38,581 nucleotides of DNA, taken from NCBI GenBank assembly GCA_017429345.1, contig JAFRPB010000230.1, positions 1 through 38,581 on the forward strand, read 5' to 3'. Below the pieces are notes generated by a model. The model saw only the letters and a list, made by a program, of their open reading frames with translations, was not told where the DNA came from and searched no databases. Position numbers and translations under genes: made by a program. The DNA comes from Clostridia bacterium. GTDB lineage: Bacteria > Bacillota > Clostridia > Oscillospirales > Acutalibacteraceae. Numbering within the stretch: position 1 is the first letter of the stretch; every line of letters begins with the position of its first letter. Of this stretch, positions 7,535 to 16,400 are shown piece after piece.

Positions 7535-8341
7535 GTGAAGAAAATACTGTGCATCGCATCAGCTCTCGTTATGATCGTTTTATTTTCCGCCGCAATGATC
7601 ATAAAGTTCGACCCGATCGTCTCTCCGAAGCTCGATCGGGTGAGCTTTCACGATATCTGGGGCTCCGAAAACTGTTCGGGGAAATTAATGTACGGGGAAG
7701 TCAAGAACAAAGAGGGCAGCACCCATTTTCACATGGATGATATTCCGGAGAGCGAAACCTATCAGTCAATGCTGTCGTGCAAATATACAGCCCTTCCCGC
7801 CGCGGAAGCCCGACGGATCATTTTGTCTCAAAACCGGAAAAATACCGTGGCGGAGTTTCTCACCGTAGGGACAAAAGATCCGGCGAAGGAAGAAACAAGC
7901 TATTTTTCATTGAAGCATCTATACTATATCGAGTATCATGATTCCCATTATATGATCGCGGATTATGCGAACGACGGTCTGTATAGCATCAATCCGATCA
8001 AAGAATCGTGCCGGAACATTTCAGATCCGGACGAGTTTGCGGTTTCCGCGAAGAAAAAAGGAGCGTCACACGGATATACCGTCGTTTATCAGCTGGATCA
8101 GCCGATCGTTCCGCTGGAAAACGTGCGCTATAAAAGCAGTTTGAAGGAAGCGGCGGCTGTATTGAGATGGAATATGAAAGATTACGGAACGCTCGTATTT
8201 TATGCTTCCGTCGGCTTGGTCATTCTCTATGCAGCGATCGTTGTTTGCGTGAACAAACTGCTCAATCGATCCCGCAAAACGAAATCGGCAAAGAAAAGTC
8301 CGAACGGAACGCAAAAGAATCGCAGCAGGCACAAATCGTAA
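7535..8341 (+). CDS. Two-pass membrane protein of unknown function (268 aa)
   Basis: Not recognised. A hydrophobic segment at about residues 5-24 and a second at about 216-238 enclose an extracellular-looking domain of about 190 residues with several Cys, Tyr and His but no known motif. The tail after the second segment is strongly basic (Arg/Lys/Ser) and so probably cytoplasmic. The GTG at 7535 is preferred because AAGGTGA ends 5 nt before it; a GTG at 7526 would overlap that box. It is a single-gene unit with its own promoter and terminator, next to secreted protein genes, so an envelope role is likely. Confidence 0.65.
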   Translation: MKKILCIASALVMIVLFSAAMIIKFDPIVSPKLDRVSFHDIWGSENCSGKLMYGEVKNKEGSTHFHMDDIPESETYQSMLSCKYTALPAAEARRIILSQNRKNTVAEFLTVGTKDPAKEETSYFSLKHLYYIEYHDSHYMIADYANDGLYSINPIKESCRNISDPDEFAVSAKKKGASHGYTVVYQLDQPIVPLENVRYKSSLKEAAAVLRWNMKDYGTLVFYASVGLVILYAAIVVCVNKLLNRSRKTKSAKKSPNGTQKNRSRHKS

Positions 8342-8348
8342 AAATAGC

Positions 8349-8490
8349 TTCCCGACGTCCGATTCCGGGGAATGACACATCACCACCCCCCTTTACGCAC
8401 CGCGTATATTTTACACACCGGAGTTCGGAGCCCGGAAATCGGAGCTCGACATCACGATTTCACGATTTCACGACTTCACGATTTCACGCA
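8349..8490. repeat. Heptamer and octamer arrays after the membrane protein gene
   Basis: CCGACGT-CCGATTC units (about 8353-8368) come first, then four CGGAGTT-type 7-mers (8419-8446), then four CACGATTT/CACGACTT 8-mers (about 8453-8488) leading into the terminator. The 8-mer block plus terminator is repeated at 13421-13485. Confidence 0.8.
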
Positions 8491-8500
8491 CAAAAACCGA

Positions 8501-8528
8501 CGCGCCCCCGCACGGGAGCGCGTTTTTT
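8501..8528 (+). terminator. Intrinsic terminator after period-8 array
   Basis: Stem CGCGC-CCC with GGG-A-GCGCG (one bulge) and a run of six T. Its sequence is close to the terminator at 13447-13485. Confidence 0.8.
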
Positions 8529-8613
8529 ATGTTTTTTTTGTTTTGATGTAAAGATCCGCCGATAAAATTCGACATATAGAGTGAGGACCTCAATAACAAA
8601 GGATGATCAGCCT

Positions 8614-9174
8614 ATGAATGACGCGTCGATCGCGGCGCTTTACCGCGACCGCTCCGAGGCGGCGATCCGGGAAACGGAGAAAAATTACGGCGAAGTCTGT
8701 CTGCGCCTTGCGAACAACATTCTGCATAACGAATGCGACGCGCAGGAATGCGTCAACGACGCGTATCTCGCCCTGTGGGAATCCCTTGCGGATCGGGAGC
8801 CGCCCCGATATTTCAAAGCGTATCTTCTTCGCATCGTTCGTTATATTGCATACGATATGCTGAAAAAACGGACGGCGCAGAAGCGCGGCGAAGCGCGCCC
8901 CATGCCTCTGGAGGAGCTGGCGGAAATCCTGCCCGATCCGCGCACGCCGGAGCAGGAGCTTGACGCGGCGGCGCTCACAGAGGCGCTGGAAGTTTTTCTG
9001 CTCGGGCTGCCGCAGCGGCACCGGTACATCTTTCTGCGGCGGTATTTCTACTGCGACGGCGTCTCGGAGATCGCGGCGGCGCTCGGCGCGCCGGAATCGA
9101 CCGTTTCCGTCACGTTGAATCGGGTAAAAAAGAAGCTGAAAGCATATCTGGAAAAGGAGGGATTTTCGGTATGA
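8614..9174 (+). CDS. ECF-like sigma-70 family RNA polymerase sigma factor (186 aa)
   Basis: Region 2 spans about residues 15-85, with NDAYLALWES and the helix LRIVRYIAYDMLKKR. Region 4 spans about 125-180, with LPQRHRYIFLRRYFYCDGVSEIAAALGAPESTVS forming the helix-turn-helix. No region 1 or 3 is present, as in ECF and related small sigma factors. The start at 8614 follows an AAAGGATG box. Its stop overlaps the start of the next gene (ATGA), so the two are translationally coupled, the usual arrangement for a sigma factor and its membrane anti-sigma factor. Autoregulation is likely, as no clear housekeeping promoter was found upstream. Confidence 0.88.
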   Translation: MNDASIAALYRDRSEAAIRETEKNYGEVCLRLANNILHNECDAQECVNDAYLALWESLADREPPRYFKAYLLRIVRYIAYDMLKKRTAQKRGEARPMPLEELAEILPDPRTPEQELDAAALTEALEVFLLGLPQRHRYIFLRRYFYCDGVSEIAAALGAPESTVSVTLNRVKKKLKAYLEKEGFSV

Positions 9175-10151
9175 ATCCGCTGTTCAAGGCGCTCGGCGAC
9201 ATTGACGGCGCACTGATCGAGGAAGCAGACGCGCCGCCGGAAAAGCAAAAGCGGTTTTATTTGCTTCCGTTCACCGTCAGCGCCGCTGCTGCTGCGGCGG
9301 TCGCGGGCCTGTTCCTGCTGAACGCGCAGAAAACGCCGCAACTCCCACTGACGCCGCAGACCGCGCAGCCGACCGCCGTCGTGACAATCACGCAGACAGA
9401 TCCCGCTCCGTCCGCCGTCACCGACGCAGCTAAAACCGCACCGACAGGCACGGAAACGTCCGTTCTCCAAACGGTAACGACCGCGCCTCCGGCAAGAGAA
9501 CCGACCGCGCCGCAGACAACGACCTCGCCGACGACGCAGCCCACGACGCTCCCGACGACGCACCCCACAACTGCACCGACCACACAGCCTACGACCGCGC
9601 CAACCACACCAACCACACAGCCCACGAACACACAGACGACACATCGCACGACCACGCCAACCGCGGCAGTGACGACAACGCAGCTGACGACTGAACACAA
9701 GGAAGCCCCTACCACAGAATCCACAGCCGTTTCTACGGAAGAACCGACCGATTTCTCTACGGAAGCACCGACTGCCGCACCTACCACAACTGTACCGGGC
9801 ACTGTTTCCGCAACAGAGGGGCCGACGTCTCCAGACGACACATCCGGATATATTCTTTTCATCAACGGCGAAGCCTGTTTCTCATCGCAGGAGGCGGACA
9901 TCAACGCATTCCGTGCGGAAAGCTATTTGGGGAAAGTGCTGTTATTCGCTTCACCGGAGGGGGACCTCAACGGCGAAGAAGAACCGTTGAACGAAGAACC
10001 GCCTCATATCAAATCTGCCTTTCCGGAACTGATCGGAGCAGACGTCTATCTGCTCGATCCGATTGGGGGAAACGAAGTGTTGCAAGGCACGCAGCCTCGG
10101 TATTATCTGGTTATAACGGCAGATCAAATTATGATATTCAAACATCAATAA
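9171..10151 (+). CDS. Thr/Pro-rich single-pass membrane protein, candidate anti-sigma factor (326 aa)
   Basis: A short cytoplasmic N-terminus (residues 1-28, with ALGDIDGALIEEA) is followed by one membrane helix (about 29-51, Ala-rich). A long Thr/Pro-rich extracellular linker (about 56-222, many TTQPTT-like units) leads to a globular C-terminal domain of about 100 residues. The N-terminal pattern and coupling to the sigma gene suggest that the first 28 residues hold the sigma factor and the outer domain senses something beyond the cell wall. This is the RsgI-like architecture in general form, but no RsgI domain is recognised. The linker DNA is a degenerate tandem repeat and may vary in length between strains. 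Confidence 0.6.
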   Translation: MNPLFKALGDIDGALIEEADAPPEKQKRFYLLPFTVSAAAAAAVAGLFLLNAQKTPQLPLTPQTAQPTAVVTITQTDPAPSAVTDAAKTAPTGTETSVLQTVTTAPPAREPTAPQTTTSPTTQPTTLPTTHPTTAPTTQPTTAPTTPTTQPTNTQTTHRTTTPTAAVTTTQLTTEHKEAPTTESTAVSTEEPTDFSTEAPTAAPTTTVPGTVSATEGPTSPDDTSGYILFINGEACFSSQEADINAFRAESYLGKVLLFASPEGDLNGEEEPLNEEPPHIKSAFPELIGADVYLLDPIGGNEVLQGTQPRYYLVITADQIMIFKHQ

Positions 10152-10170
10152 AGCAAAGGAGTTGTTTGTA

Positions 10171-11787
10171 ATGAAAAAGAAATTCAAGAGATTATTTGCG
10201 TTCGCAATGAGTATTATTCTTGTATGCGCGTCATTCGTTTTTGCCGCTTCTGCGGAAGACCGGGGCAAGATCCTCGATGAAGAACTGAAAGAAATCATGG
10301 CCGCCGCGTCCGATGATGATATCATAAATAAAGTATTCATCGGTTTGGAAACAGGTTTTGATAAATCGGAGTTTGAGGCAAAATACGGTACCGGCGACGA
10401 ATATATTGCGGCGATCTCCGCGTTCTTCCGGGATCATACCGATCGGTTCATTGAAAAACTACCCGAAGATCTGAAAGCGGATATCGACCATACGGATCCG
10501 TATGCCGCCTGCATCTGGTTCAATACGACCGCAAAAAATATCTACCGTCTTTCCGAATACGAAGAAGTTACGGGGATAGGATACGGTGAGTATACTATGC
10601 ATGCCGAAGAAACGTATAGTATAATTGATGAAGATCTTATTGATCTTTTAAACAACGCAAATGAAGACGATGTTTTTTCCGTTGGTGTAGAACTGAATTA
10701 TCAGTTTGATGAATCAACAGTTCAGCAGCCGGACAACAAAGATGCAGCAGAATGGAAGAATTACAGGCAGCGTCTCATTGAAGCCGCAAATGAGTTTTAC
10801 ACTGAAAAAAATACTTCCTTTTGCGAAAGTATAAAAGATCTGGTTACAGTTACGGAAATTGACACTCTTGGAGCTGTTTTTTGGTGTGATATCACAAAAG
10901 AGAATATCTACAAGATTTCCGAAAAAGAGGAAGTCATCCATATTTTTCTGGATAACATGACGCCGGTTGCAGTTCCGGTAGAAACAACCGAGCCGCAGCA
11001 TGAAGATGTTCCGCTCGCACCGCTCGGAGATGTGAATCTTGATATGAAAGTCACCGCGGCGGACGCAAGAGAGATCCTGCGGTATGCAGCACAACTTTCC
11101 AATAACGTCTATAACAGAGAGAACGCCGATTTGAATTCTGACGGAAAAATCAATGCGGCAGACGCCCGGCTCGCGCTCAGGACAGCTGCCAGGCTTAACG
11201 CAAACAAAGAAGTACCCGGTGAAGCCGCCGTCGATAAGAGCAAGCTCGACATCCGCGAGCTGTCCGGAAGCAATGTTTACGATCTTTCCGATCCGCGGCA
11301 GCTGGTCGCAAGTATGAGTTATGTATTTGCCGCAAAGGTGCTGCGCGCAGTAGATTATCAGACCGAGTTCAATAAAGCGGCAACGCCCGACGATGTGCGG
11401 GAGATAAAAGACGAAGCGATGACGTTCCTTGAGATTGAGGTCGTTGAAAACCTGAAAGGGAACCTGAAACTCCACACAAGGATCCCGTATTTTAAAGCAG
11501 GCGGCGTCACAGCCGATAAAAAATACATCGAGCTGTTTGAACACGATCTGATCCCGGAGGAAGGTAAATACTACGTGTTCGTCGCCTACGCCCGCGAAGG
11601 CGGCACACTGATCGGCGGCTGCGAGTACGGATGCGCCGCGCTTGAGGATGGTATAACCGAAAAGAATCTCAATGAATCGTCAATCCTTCAAACCTATCGT
11701 GACGCGTGCGCAAATCCGGCGCCGGTAATCAACGACAGAGATTATCTGCACAATCTCGCGAAATACGACACAGATTTCGTCGGCTGA
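10171..11787 (+). CDS. Secreted dockerin-containing protein with duplicated N-terminal domain (538 aa)
   Basis: Signal peptide at residues 1-29 (MKKKFKRLFAFAMS, cleavage after ASA). Two related segments follow, each ending in an F(N/D)-containing and NIY(R/K)(L/I)S(E)-type motif (about residues 50-145 and 165-268), indicating an internal duplication. A type I dockerin lies at about 286-342 with two calcium loops, DVNLDMKVTAADA and DLNSDGKINAADA. The last 190 residues form an unknown beta-rich domain. A dockerin in mid-protein rather than at the C-terminus is less usual. ATG 10171 follows AAAGGAG by 9 nt. The gene begins 19 bp after the Thr/Pro-rich gene, so it is in the sigma operon. The partner cohesin is not in the window. 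Confidence 0.85.
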   Translation: MKKKFKRLFAFAMSIILVCASFVFAASAEDRGKILDEELKEIMAAASDDDIINKVFIGLETGFDKSEFEAKYGTGDEYIAAISAFFRDHTDRFIEKLPEDLKADIDHTDPYAACIWFNTTAKNIYRLSEYEEVTGIGYGEYTMHAEETYSIIDEDLIDLLNNANEDDVFSVGVELNYQFDESTVQQPDNKDAAEWKNYRQRLIEAANEFYTEKNTSFCESIKDLVTVTEIDTLGAVFWCDITKENIYKISEKEEVIHIFLDNMTPVAVPVETTEPQHEDVPLAPLGDVNLDMKVTAADAREILRYAAQLSNNVYNRENADLNSDGKINAADARLALRTAARLNANKEVPGEAAVDKSKLDIRELSGSNVYDLSDPRQLVASMSYVFAAKVLRAVDYQTEFNKAATPDDVREIKDEAMTFLEIEVVENLKGNLKLHTRIPYFKAGGVTADKKYIELFEHDLIPEEGKYYVFVAYAREGGTLIGGCEYGCAALEDGITEKNLNESSILQTYRDACANPAPVINDRDYLHNLAKYDTDFVG

Positions 11788-11793
11788 CCGGCG

Positions 11794-11856
11794 AAAGAAC
11801 CCGCCGCACCGTTCCCGAGAACCGGGCGCGGTGCGGCGGGTTCTTTTGTTTTTTCA
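11794..11856 (+). terminator. Strong intrinsic terminator of the sigma-dockerin operon
   Basis: A perfect 18-bp stem (11794-11811 with 11829-11846), 17-nt loop and a T-rich tail. Confidence 0.92.
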
Positions 11857-11885
11857 CGACGCCGACATTGACGATTCTTATAATG

Positions 11886-12017
11886 TGCAATTAATATATC
11901 CAAATAGGGAGAAAAATATGCAATTAATATATCAATATATATGTATAAAAGTGAAATTAATTGTTTATTTTTATTGACAAAAGGTGTAATTAATGATACA
12001 ATACCCATATCCGAAGC
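11886..12017. repeat. Four phased TGNAATTAAT repeats at exact 33-bp spacing
   Basis: TGCAATTAAT at 11886 and 11919, TGAAATTAAT at 11952 and TGTAATTAAT at 11985. The starts are exactly 33 bp apart. The first two copies match over 15 bp (through ATATC); the intervening sequence is otherwise unrelated. The third copy is just upstream of the -35 box and the fourth sits between -35 and -10 of the promoter for the ATPase gene. The 33-bp pitch puts all sites on nearly the same face of the helix. The ATTAAT core is itself palindromic. This looks like an operator array for a cooperatively binding or oligomeric protein; it is too short-unit for CRISPR. Confidence 0.85.
11974..12002 (+). promoter_or_regulatory. 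Promoter of the DUF4143-type ATPase gene
   Basis: TTGACA (11974-11979), 17-bp spacer, TACAAT (11997-12002) with a TG at the extended -10 position. The fourth phased repeat lies inside the spacer, so a protein bound there should block RNA polymerase. Confidence 0.85.
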
Positions 12018-12035
12018 GGGGAGAGTGTATTGTTT

Positions 12036-13397
12036 ATGTACCGAAAAGCCGTTGAAAATCTGAAAAAATGGAACAGCAACCCGAGGCGCAAACCGATGAT
12101 CGTCTGGGGCGCGAGGCAGGTCGGCAAAACGTATCTTCTCAAAGATATCTTTGCTGAAACTTATTATAAAAACACATATCTTTATATTGATTTCCGGGTG
12201 GAGGACGATATCCGCGATTACTGCGAAAAGCATGTTTCCGCGAAGGAGATCACGGAATTTATCTCCGCGGTCAAAAACCAAAGGATCAACGAAAAGACTC
12301 TATTAATATTCGATGAGATCCAGGAATGCCCCGGGATCATTACGGCGCTGAAATATTTCTGTCAGGATATGCCGCAGATCCCCGTGCTCGCCACCGGCTC
12401 GATGGTCCGGATCAAGCTGCAGCGGCTGAACAGAAAGCGCGGCGCCGGAAGCGGCAAGCCGTTTCTTTTCCCGGTCGGAAAAATCAATCAGGTCACGATC
12501 TATCCGATGACCTTTGACGAGTATCTAATCAACGCAAACAAAACGCTGTATGACGCTGTCTGCAAAGCCTATGCGGCAAAGAAGCCGCTTCCCGACGCCC
12601 TGCACAGGCTTGCGCTTGACGAAATATATAAATACTTGCTGATCGGCGGTATGCCCGACGCCGTGCAGACCTTTCTTGACACCGGGAGCTATCTCGAATC
12701 GCGCGAGGTCCTGACCGATCTGTACGATAACTACCTGTCGGATATGGAGCTGTATCAGGCGAGCCCGGAGGCGCTGATCCGTTCCGGAAAAATATTCAAG
12801 GGGATCTTTGCGCAGCTCGATAAGGATTCCCGGAATTTCAAAGCCGGCCTGATCGAGACCGGCAGCAAAACGAGAGATATGAGATCTCCGATCGACTGGC
12901 TGACGATGGCGTATATCGTACACCAGTCCTTTCGTCTGGACGAGCATATAACGACGCCCTTTACCGAAAAAAACGAATCGGATTTCAGATTGTTTTTGGG
13001 CGACATCGGCATGTTCACCTACCAGAGCGGCGTCAATTCGGCGTCGTTTATCTCCGGCGACCCGAACAACACCCTTTCCGGCGTCTTCTTTGAGAATTTT
13101 ATCGCAAACGAGCTGACGGCAGCGGGGATCAGGTTGTTTTATTGGTGCGGGAAAAGGAACGCGGAGCTTGAATTTATCGTCGAATCGGATAATAAGATCT
13201 ATCCGATCGACGTCAAAAAAAACAGGGGAACGCTCAACTCCCTTGAGCACTTTTCACATCATAACAAGTACGAGACGGCGATCAAGGTTTCGGCAAATAA
13301 TTACGGATATCACGCGGAGAAAAAGCTGCTGACCGTTCCGTTCTATATGTTTTTCCTTGTCGCCGACGATCTTGCCAACGGGACTCTGACGGTCTGA
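12036..13397 (+). CDS. AAA-type ATPase with C-terminal DUF4143-like domain (453 aa)
   Basis: Walker A GARQVGKT at residues 25-32 and Walker B LLIFDE with D93-E94, followed by the sensor-like LATGS. The C-terminal half resembles DUF4143, ending in a nuclease-fold-like segment (FFENFIANEL, then ELEFIVES...IYPIDVKKN) that recalls the PD-(D/E)XK arrangement. These proteins are common in anaerobes and their role is not established; links to toxin-like or defence-like functions have been suggested. GGGGAG lies 12 nt before the ATG at 12036; a TTG at 12030 with 6-nt spacing is an alternative start adding two residues. It is a single-gene unit with a complex promoter. Confidence 0.85.
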   Translation: MYRKAVENLKKWNSNPRRKPMIVWGARQVGKTYLLKDIFAETYYKNTYLYIDFRVEDDIRDYCEKHVSAKEITEFISAVKNQRINEKTLLIFDEIQECPGIITALKYFCQDMPQIPVLATGSMVRIKLQRLNRKRGAGSGKPFLFPVGKINQVTIYPMTFDEYLINANKTLYDAVCKAYAAKKPLPDALHRLALDEIYKYLLIGGMPDAVQTFLDTGSYLESREVLTDLYDNYLSDMELYQASPEALIRSGKIFKGIFAQLDKDSRNFKAGLIETGSKTRDMRSPIDWLTMAYIVHQSFRLDEHITTPFTEKNESDFRLFLGDIGMFTYQSGVNSASFISGDPNNTLSGVFFENFIANELTAAGIRLFYWCGKRNAELEFIVESDNKIYPIDVKKNRGTLNSLEHFSHHNKYETAIKVSANNYGYHAEKKLLTVPFYMFFLVADDLANGTLTV

Positions 13398-13420
13398 TAT
13401 ATGAGGAATCCGACCTTACG

Positions 13421-13446
13421 ATTTCACGACTTCACGACTTCACGAT
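13421..13446. repeat. Period-8 CACGACTT array
   Basis: Three units of ACGATTTC/ACGACTTC type, 23 bp after the ATPase stop codon, running straight into a terminator. A second copy of this array-plus-terminator combination is at 8451-8528. Confidence 0.75.
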
Positions 13447-13485
13447 AAAAAACGACGCGCCCCCGCACGGGGACGCGCCGTTTTT
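13447..13485. terminator. Bidirectional terminator between convergent genes
   Basis: Stem AAAACG-CGCG-CCCC with its complement (one mismatch, one bulge), A-run on the left and T-run on the right. It can serve both the ATPase gene (+) and the glycosidase gene (-). Confidence 0.85.
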
Positions 13486-13494
13486 GTTTAAATA

Positions 13495-16400
13495 TCAGTT
13501 TTTCACGATGATCTCGGGCGAATCCATCACGCCCGTGGGATTCAGGTTATACTCATACGACCAGTCGTCGCCGCCGGTACGCCACTCGCCGGGACCGATG
13601 CACTTTCTGTCGCGCAGCGAATGCAGGGGTCCGAAGGTGTTAAACCGGTTGCCGAAGAAGAGGATCTCGAGCGAATGCTCGCCCGCCTCGATTCTTCCCG
13701 CATCGACGGTGAACGGCGCCCAGGCGATCCTGCCGAGGTCTTTACCGTCGAATTTTACTCTCGCCAGCGCGCCGCGCACGTGCGGGATGCGCACGCCCGC
13801 ATCGCCCGCGGGCGTTCTGACCGTCGTCTTATAAACGAGATTCCCGCCGTAGAAGGGCATGCCCTGCGTTGTGATCGGGCCGAAGCCGATCTTCTCCGTC
13901 GCGGGGACCAGCGTTTTGACGCATCCCTCGACGCGCACGTTGAACTCGCCGAGGATATAGCACCACTCCGCGCTGGTGCGTCTGCCGTAGGGGATCTTCA
14001 CGGTCAGCTCGTTCTCTCCCCTGCGGATTTCTGGCAGCTTCACGGTGTGGATATCCCGGTCGGCGAAGTACCCGACGACCTCGGCGCTCACGCGCTCGCC
14101 GTTGAGCTCGATCCCGGCGTTTTCCGCGTCCTCGAGCGCCAGCAGCGCGCCCTCGCAGTTGATCTCGCTTTCAAAGGTGAAACGCAGCGTCAGCGTATTC
14201 ACCGGCGGATCCGCGGGCACCACCCACGGCTGCGCCATATGGCCGCCAACCTCGGGCCAGCCGAGCTTTTCGCGGCAGATGTTATTCAGGCGCAAGATCT
14301 CCTCCGCGGGCGCGAGGGGCGCGCCGTCCATCGCGTATTCCGCGCGGTCGAGCAGCAGCACGTTCGGCTCGCAGCGGGTATATCCGACCTTATCGAAGAC
14401 GCGCACGACCGTCTCGCTCTTTTTCTCCCCGGCGGGCGCTTCGTACGACGTGACCGCGGGATCCTCGCAGAGCTTCACCAGCAGGCTGCCGGTGCGCTCT
14501 ATATGATAGGGGATCAGGGTCTTTCCGCCCTCGATGCGGAACGGCAGCTTTTTGATCTCGCCCGTCACGGTATCATATTCCAGCGGCTCGTATTCGCCTT
14601 TCACGGTGATCACGATATCCTGCGGGTGCAGCGTCGCCCAATCGGGCAGCCGCTCGCCCTGCGCGATAAACATCCATTTGCAGCCGCTGTCCTGCCGCAT
14701 GGAACAGATCAGCTCCCGGGCGGGCATGCCGTTGGGATTTTTCAGATCGGCGTCCTTATACGGCGCGAGCGCGTCCGTGACCGCGATCTTGTCGAAGGGA
14801 ATGCAGTCCGCCGACGCGGCGAATCGTTTCACCTCGTCCGAGGGCGCGGCGTCGAGATATTCGGGGATATTGCCCGCGAAGATCACCTTGCCGCCCGCCG
14901 CGGCGAATTCCTTAAGAATATCCAGCGTGGTTTTTCTCATCGTGATGCAGTCGGGCACCAGCACTGCGGAATAGGTCATTTTGCCCACGTGCAGGCCGCC
15001 CTCGCTGCCGCCGTAGAATTCGGGCAGCGTTGCCTCGTTGAGATAGTTGAAGTCCTCGCAGGCGTAGAGCATCCAGCTTGCAAGATCATGGAAATGCCCG
15101 TCAAGCGCCTGCCCGCGCTCGTGCATCTGCGACGAGGGTCCGTAGAGCAGCCAGAAGCTCTCGATGGGATGCAGCACCGCGATGTTCACAAGGGGCTTTC
15201 CGCGCGTCATCGCGGCGTTGACGCGGGCGAAATGGTCCTCGACCGCGCTGTATTCGCCGTACCAGGGAGACTGATAGCTGATGGACGCGGGATAGTCGCG
15301 CTTCGCCTCGCCCTTCATTGAAACCATCGAGAGATGCGGCACGCGCAGGGTCACGCCCAGCGCCGCCTGCCAGTCGCCCTGCGACTTATGGTGTTTGAAA
15401 TCGTAATCCCAGCTCGTCACGCCGTACAGCTCGGAGAGCATCGCCTCCTTGCCGCACTGATGCACCGCGCTCTGACACTGCTTCGCGGTCGTGAACTCGC
15501 GGTTGTCGCAGAGCATATCGATGCCGGGAATGCCGAAATACCGGTAGGAACGCATCGCGTCGCCGACGAATTCGGTCTGTCCGCAAAGCTCCGGCTCGTT
15601 CATCAGGTGTCCCGTCAGGGCAAGACCGTGTTCGTCGCACCACTTGCCGCATCTGCCCGCGAAATTCTCGGCGAACAGGTCGGAAACAAGGTTGATGTAA
15701 TGATACCGCGCCGCGGGCTGCACGCCGTTCGCGTTTTCAAAGAAGATCTCCGGCAGCACGTCGGTCAGCGCTTTCCCGAAGCGCTGCTCAAACAGCTCCG
15801 GCAGCGCCTCGGTCCAGGGCATCACCGCCCTGCCGGTCCGGGGCGTGGGCAGTACGCGCATCTTCATGAACTGCGGCTCGTCGGTGAAGATCGAGGGCAC
15901 GCGGTCCCCGAAGTCCTTCCCCACCGCCTTGTCGTACGCGCCGTAGGTGACGCGGATGAACTCATCCATCGCCTCGGGATTCAGCGTATCGACGTACGCC
16001 TGATTATTGTACCAGCTTTCGTTCTGCCGGACGTAAAGATAGGCGTACCAGCGCATGCCCTTCACTTCCCCGCCGTCGGCGATGCGGCGGTATTCCGTCA
16101 GGTATCCGCCGTCATTCAGAAGCACGTCGTATTCCGCGTAGAGACAGGGCTTTTCCGCATTGTACATTTCTTCAAAGGAGACCGTCTCCCGCTTCTCCTG
16201 CGTGAATTCAAAATATTTACCGCGCAGGCGCTTGTTTTTCGTGACGTAGCCGCCCGCCGCGCCCGAGGGCCACCGGTCCTCGTCGTAGAGATAGGAATTC
16301 ATGTCGATCTGCTTGCCCTTTTCGACGCAGGCCTTGACAAGCTCCATGAACTCTTCGCTTAAATACTCCGTCGCAAAGCCCACGCGCGGGTGCATGTGAT

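Noticed and set aside
11918..11977. A 19-residue frame (MQLIYQYICIKV...) with GGGAG upstream, inside the phased repeat array
   Set aside because: Composed of AT-rich repeat sequence, with no promoter that has a proper -35 before it; probably chance.
11886..12017. CRISPR-like regular spacing
   Set aside because: Conserved units are only 10-15 bp with 18-23 bp between, there are no cas genes and the array overlaps a promoter; operator array is the better reading.
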